Part shown: positions 62,501-64,000 of the stretch, piece after piece
Numbering within the stretch: position 1 is the stretch's first letter
How the letters are laid out: the number at the start of each line of letters is the position of its first letter
NCBI RefSeq assembly: GCF_900101815.1
Contig: NZ_FNAO01000004.1
Coordinates: forward strand, 310,001 to 374,000
DNA from: Pricia antarctica
Lineage (GTDB): Bacteria; Bacteroidota; Bacteroidia; Flavobacteriales; Flavobacteriaceae
Reading direction: 5' to 3'
Length of the DNA stretch: 64,000 nucleotides
The notes under the pieces: generated by a model
Told to the model about the DNA's origin: nothing
Databases searched by the model: none
The model's input: the letters and a program-made list of their open reading frames with translations, nothing else
Program-made: the position numbers and the translations under genes

Positions 62501-63546
62501 ACCCCGATCGGATTATCTTCCCCTAAATACTCCATGTTCATTTGATTGCCGCCTCCCTTATTGGGAGAGCCGGCGAGAACAAATATCCCGTTACCGGAAA
62601 CAATGGCCTGGGTGCCATGCCTTTCACTGTTCAGGTCGGGCAGGCGTGTCCATTGCTGCGTGACGGGGTCATACTGCTCCGTTATTTTTAGGGCATCATC
62701 GACCGGTTCGCCATATACCTGTTGATTCTCCACCTCCCCGCCGATGACCAGCAGTTTACCATTAAAACTGGCCACTGCCGGGGCGCCCCTAGGGGTGGGG
62801 AGATTCTGATCGGAGGGGAGGGTGCTCCATGTACCAGTCGTAAAATCGTAGACATCGACTTGGGCAATGGTGGGCCTGAACGTGCCCCCGTCCCCGCCGG
62901 AAAGACGCCCGCCCGCCAAGTACATTTTAGTACCGATACGGGCGGCATGAAAATGGTCCCTTGCCCTGGGCGCATTGGCCAAGGGGGTCCAGGTGCCCGT
63001 GGCAGGATCGTACTCGTCGAACCAATTTACGTATCCTCCGTTATGGCCAATCGTGTTTCCCCCGGCGATATAAAATTTGTCGTTGTACACCACCAAGCCC
63101 GCCGATCCCCGTTTTCTGTTTTCGGGAATTTCGGGTCCTTGAATCCATTCCTCGTTCACCGGATCGAAAGCCCAGATGTAATCCGCCGGCGTCTCACTAG
63201 GGAAATCATTGTTCTTAAAGGCACCGATTACCCAGATCAGCCCCTTGTACTCCGTAGCCTGAAAGTGGTTGAATTCCACCGGTGGGGAATCGGGAATCTG
63301 CGTCCAAGCATTCGCAGTATAGTCGTATACATCAATCGTCTTGGCATTCTCGCGGCCTCCCATCAAATAGAATCGGTTTCCTGCCTGTACTACCGAACAT
63401 TCGTGGCGCGGCGTATAGTTCTCGGCCTCGTTCTTGTTCCTCCATTGATCAAAACCCGTCGTTCCTTGCGCGTGCGAAAAAAAGATAAACAATGGGGAAA
63501 GGATTAGAAATGCAAGTACGTGGTTCCGGGAGTAGCATTTTTTCAT
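59509..63546 (-). CDS. giant secreted Kelch/PKD/repeat protein with T9SS tail
   Basis: A 1345-residue protein. Signal peptide residues 1-27. About 35-352: Kelch propeller (ENAKTIDVYDYTANAWTQIP), closely similar to the module in the previous gene. About 365-510: Ig-like regions. About 524-727: a carbohydrate-binding/malectin-like beta-sandwich (YHFNWRSFFTGSNSTEENDN, MEISERSAGHTIDKMALYKL). About 770-855: PKD domain. About 857-1157: four ~73-residue InlB-type beta repeats. About 1160-1250: second PKD domain (YEWSFGDGSPIASGATVEH). The end (FRIFPNPASVVVNLGLD to MLIKR) is a type A T9SS tail. Likely a surface carbohydrate-binding or adhesive protein. No catalytic domain recognised. Confidence 0.9.
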   Translation of the reverse strand: MKKCYSRNHVLAFLILSPLFIFFSHAQGTTGFDQWRNKNEAENYTPRHECSVVQAGNRFYLMGGRENAKTIDVYDYTANAWTQIPDSPPVEFNHFQATEYKGLIWVIGAFKNNDFPSETPADYIWAFDPVNEEWIQGPEIPENRKRGSAGLVVYNDKFYIAGGNTIGHNGGYVNWFDEYDPATGTWTPLANAPRARDHFHAARIGTKMYLAGGRLSGGDGGTFRPTIAQVDVYDFTTGTWSTLPSDQNLPTPRGAPAVASFNGKLLVIGGEVENQQVYGEPVDDALKITEQYDPVTQQWTRLPDLNSERHGTQAIVSGNGIFVLAGSPNKGGGNQMNMEYLGEDNPIGVPNTASSLVAPDVIDLEPGASTEFTLRVTGGNMGMFIRSMVVTGAGAANFSLTSGALENAFLDPESSRTITVSLTGSGQNNNAVLTIAYGASSELNILLKNGELSTGIDNPGTQYNKEDDSVSLPIQGKNNNGAFTYSATVLPPNLTINASTGVISGTVSSGENATGAFQEANGLLVIEAESGDIVPGWTETSEGGATGIAAGTNSFNSIGGGTIPYQITVTTPGIYHFNWRSFFTGSNSTEENDNWLRFPNNADVWFFGYKGNPGDEASVIDNLEGEQKDIVFPKGSSRITSETTPDGAGSQGFFKIYRSSGESKTYDWQAKTFDNNPYNVYVRFVNPGTYTMEISERSAGHTIDKMALYKLDGREYSDTELTAVAESVRGGGTSSGGAAANSPYQVRVTATDNTTAANSSTVEFTWIINNSGIPIARAEASPLTGQVPLAVSFTGSGSLDDATVAEYEWDFGDQSASSSNLADPSFTFTEPGTFNVTLTVTDADGNTDIESLEIVVDPKPVYTINAVAGENGSISPNGEIEVIEGADQAFTITSNEGYTITEVSIDGILQGAIDTFTFNAVDAPHTITASFGLAEYVITASSTAGGRIDPEGTNFITNGNDMPYSILPDAGFRILDVLVDDVSQGAVDSYEFTQVDGPHTIQAIFEEIPTYAITSNAGEGGTISPEGSTNVLEGGSLSFSVTADTGFTFDYFLVDGAVVPDVSEYEFQNLGENHTIEAIFRPIADTEYAITATATTGGTLSPNGSIAVTEEGTQIFSIVADTGFEIADIKVDGTSIAIADSYTFTNVVEDHSLEVVFAEVVIVDGNEAPKADAVSDGTQGIAPFTVNFDGTDSTDDQGIANYEWSFGDGSPIASGATVEHTFNEPGEYTVWLTVADTEGETSTVSVIITVTAPSETAPSETGDEFRIFPNPASVVVNLGLDPEIELQNIYIYNMEGRLMRALDAEYVKFEGGYRINVSLLSEGLYFIGSQDMDGKAYHAPMLIKR
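60080..60980 (-). repeat. four tandem InlB-type repeats
   Basis: Four consecutive units of about 219-225 bases, each encoding a ~73-residue beta unit with the shared shape YTI-A-AGENGSISPNG, a glycine-rich turn, then an HTI-ASF ending. The units differ considerably in DNA sequence, so they are old duplications or under selection to diverge. Confidence 0.85.
62500..63440 (-). repeat. duplicated Kelch module, copy in the 1345-residue gene
   Basis: Partner of 54420-55395; same strand, about 8 kb away. Long runs of identical bases are visible, for example around the ATTTTTAGGGCATCATC and CCTGTTGATTCTC blocks. Confidence 0.9.
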
Positions 63547-63800
63547 ACACTAACATTATGGGTTGAATATACTACCAAAACGGGTAGGTATAAGCGAGCA
63601 AATATAAACCGAGAAAAGAAAACCTCCTAAAACACGGTACTTTTATCGTCTATTCCCTGTTTTTGCCCGACCAGAGGAATGTTTTCTCGCCAATTATTCG
63701 ATAAATAGGTGAAATTCGGCGAAACAAGTATCGAAGGATGGCTTATATTCCTTGATTTCTCTATATTTAGAGTCTATATACTTAAAAGTAAGGAATACCT

Positions 63801-64000
63801 ATGGATATCAACAGACGAAATTTTGTAAAAGGTACTACGGCCGCCATGGTACTCTCTTCCTTTGGCGCTTACGGCATCGACCTGATAAACAGCGACAAAC
63901 CGATACGGGTCGGATTGATCGGAACGGGATGGTACGGAAAAAGCGACTTGTTCCGATTGATTCAAGTAGCCAATGTGGAAGTCGTTTCCCTTTGTGATGT
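63801..64000 (+). CDS. Gfo/Idh/MocA family oxidoreductase, N-terminal part (3' end outside window)
   Basis: The ATG at 63801 opens a frame that runs off the window with 66 codons visible. The start DINRRNFVKGTTAAMVLSSF carries a twin-arginine signal, so the protein is exported folded. The dinucleotide loop IRVGLIGTGWYGKSDLFRL and EVVSLCD are the family's N-terminal NAD(P) fold. Such exported enzymes in Bacteroidota act on sugars. The 254 bases before it, shared with the divergent large protein gene, hold no gene. Confidence 0.85.
   Translation, partial: MDINRRNFVKGTTAAMVLSSFGAYGIDLINSDKPIRVGLIGTGWYGKSDLFRLIQVANVEVVSLCD

Noticed and set aside
62722-63507. Long plus-strand open frame (261 codons)
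   Set aside because: Antisense shadow of the Kelch region in the large minus-strand gene; similar shadows occur over the other Kelch copy.

Overview
The window looks like chromosomal DNA from a marine member of the Flavobacteriaceae (Bacteroidota), in the broad Maribacter/Zobellia/Arenibacter range. Evidence is two giant secreted proteins ending in type IX secretion (Por) sorting tails (53312-63546), a Lacal_2735-type small protein, flavobacterial DUF4251, KTSC and DUF2452 proteins, start codons with little Shine-Dalgarno signal, and a sigma factor close to the flavobacterial RpoD type. No rRNA, tRNA, CRISPR array or complete insertion sequence was found.

Layout. (1) 1-5062: a type III polyketide synthase cluster, cut at the left edge. 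It runs FAD-dependent oxidoreductase C-terminus, SAM methyltransferase, type III PKS, FabI/FabL-like enoyl reductase, hot-dog dehydratase, ketosynthase and acyl carrier protein. A dedicated acyl-ACP supply feeding a type III PKS, with methylation and oxidation, suggests a phenolic lipid, alkylpyrone or alkylquinone. (2) 5181-11649: housekeeping and stress genes (Aquifex-type aconitase, MscS channel, TerC protein, nitroreductase, F420-reductase-like protein, ribosome hibernation factor). (3) 11925-25160: an AT-rich accessory zone. Its core is a tight three-gene operon (18710 to 13213, minus strand) encoding a DNA cytosine-5 methyltransferase, a 966-residue protein with two GHKL ATPase domains, and a receiver-domain protein with an uncharacterised C-terminus. 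I see no nuclease or helicase. This is the best candidate for an undescribed, probably defence-related system. It is surrounded by a family of diverged non-coding repeats, at least two hairpins resembling integron attC sites, a parDE toxin-antitoxin module, a parE remnant and an internally deleted nitroreductase.

(4) 25183-38049: SDR-type proteins, a DbpA-like helicase, DnaJ/KTSC and cold-shock proteins, a BBE-type FAD oxidase, an MddA-like methyltransferase beside a DUF4242-AraC regulator, a transglutaminase lipoprotein, a second RpoD-like sigma factor, a fasciclin lipoprotein and an apparently exported SAM methyltransferase. (5) 38177-45961: an SLC12-like transporter, then a redox/electrophile-detoxification run (Old Yellow Enzyme, HbpS-like, OsmC, Zn alcohol dehydrogenase, ferredoxin-reductase-like) ending at a strong terminator. 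(6) 46219-52971: small membrane proteins, a pseudouridine synthase, a cold-shock protein, a GntR regulator with a palindromic operator, and a protealysin metalloprotease with its emfourin-type inhibitor. (7) 53312-63546: two large secreted Kelch/PKD proteins sharing a recently duplicated Kelch module. A Tat-exported Gfo/Idh/MocA oxidoreductase begins at 63801 and runs off the right edge.

Limits: all calls come from reading sequence and recalled family motifs. No database search, structure prediction or GC computation was run. Domain borders in the long proteins are approximate.
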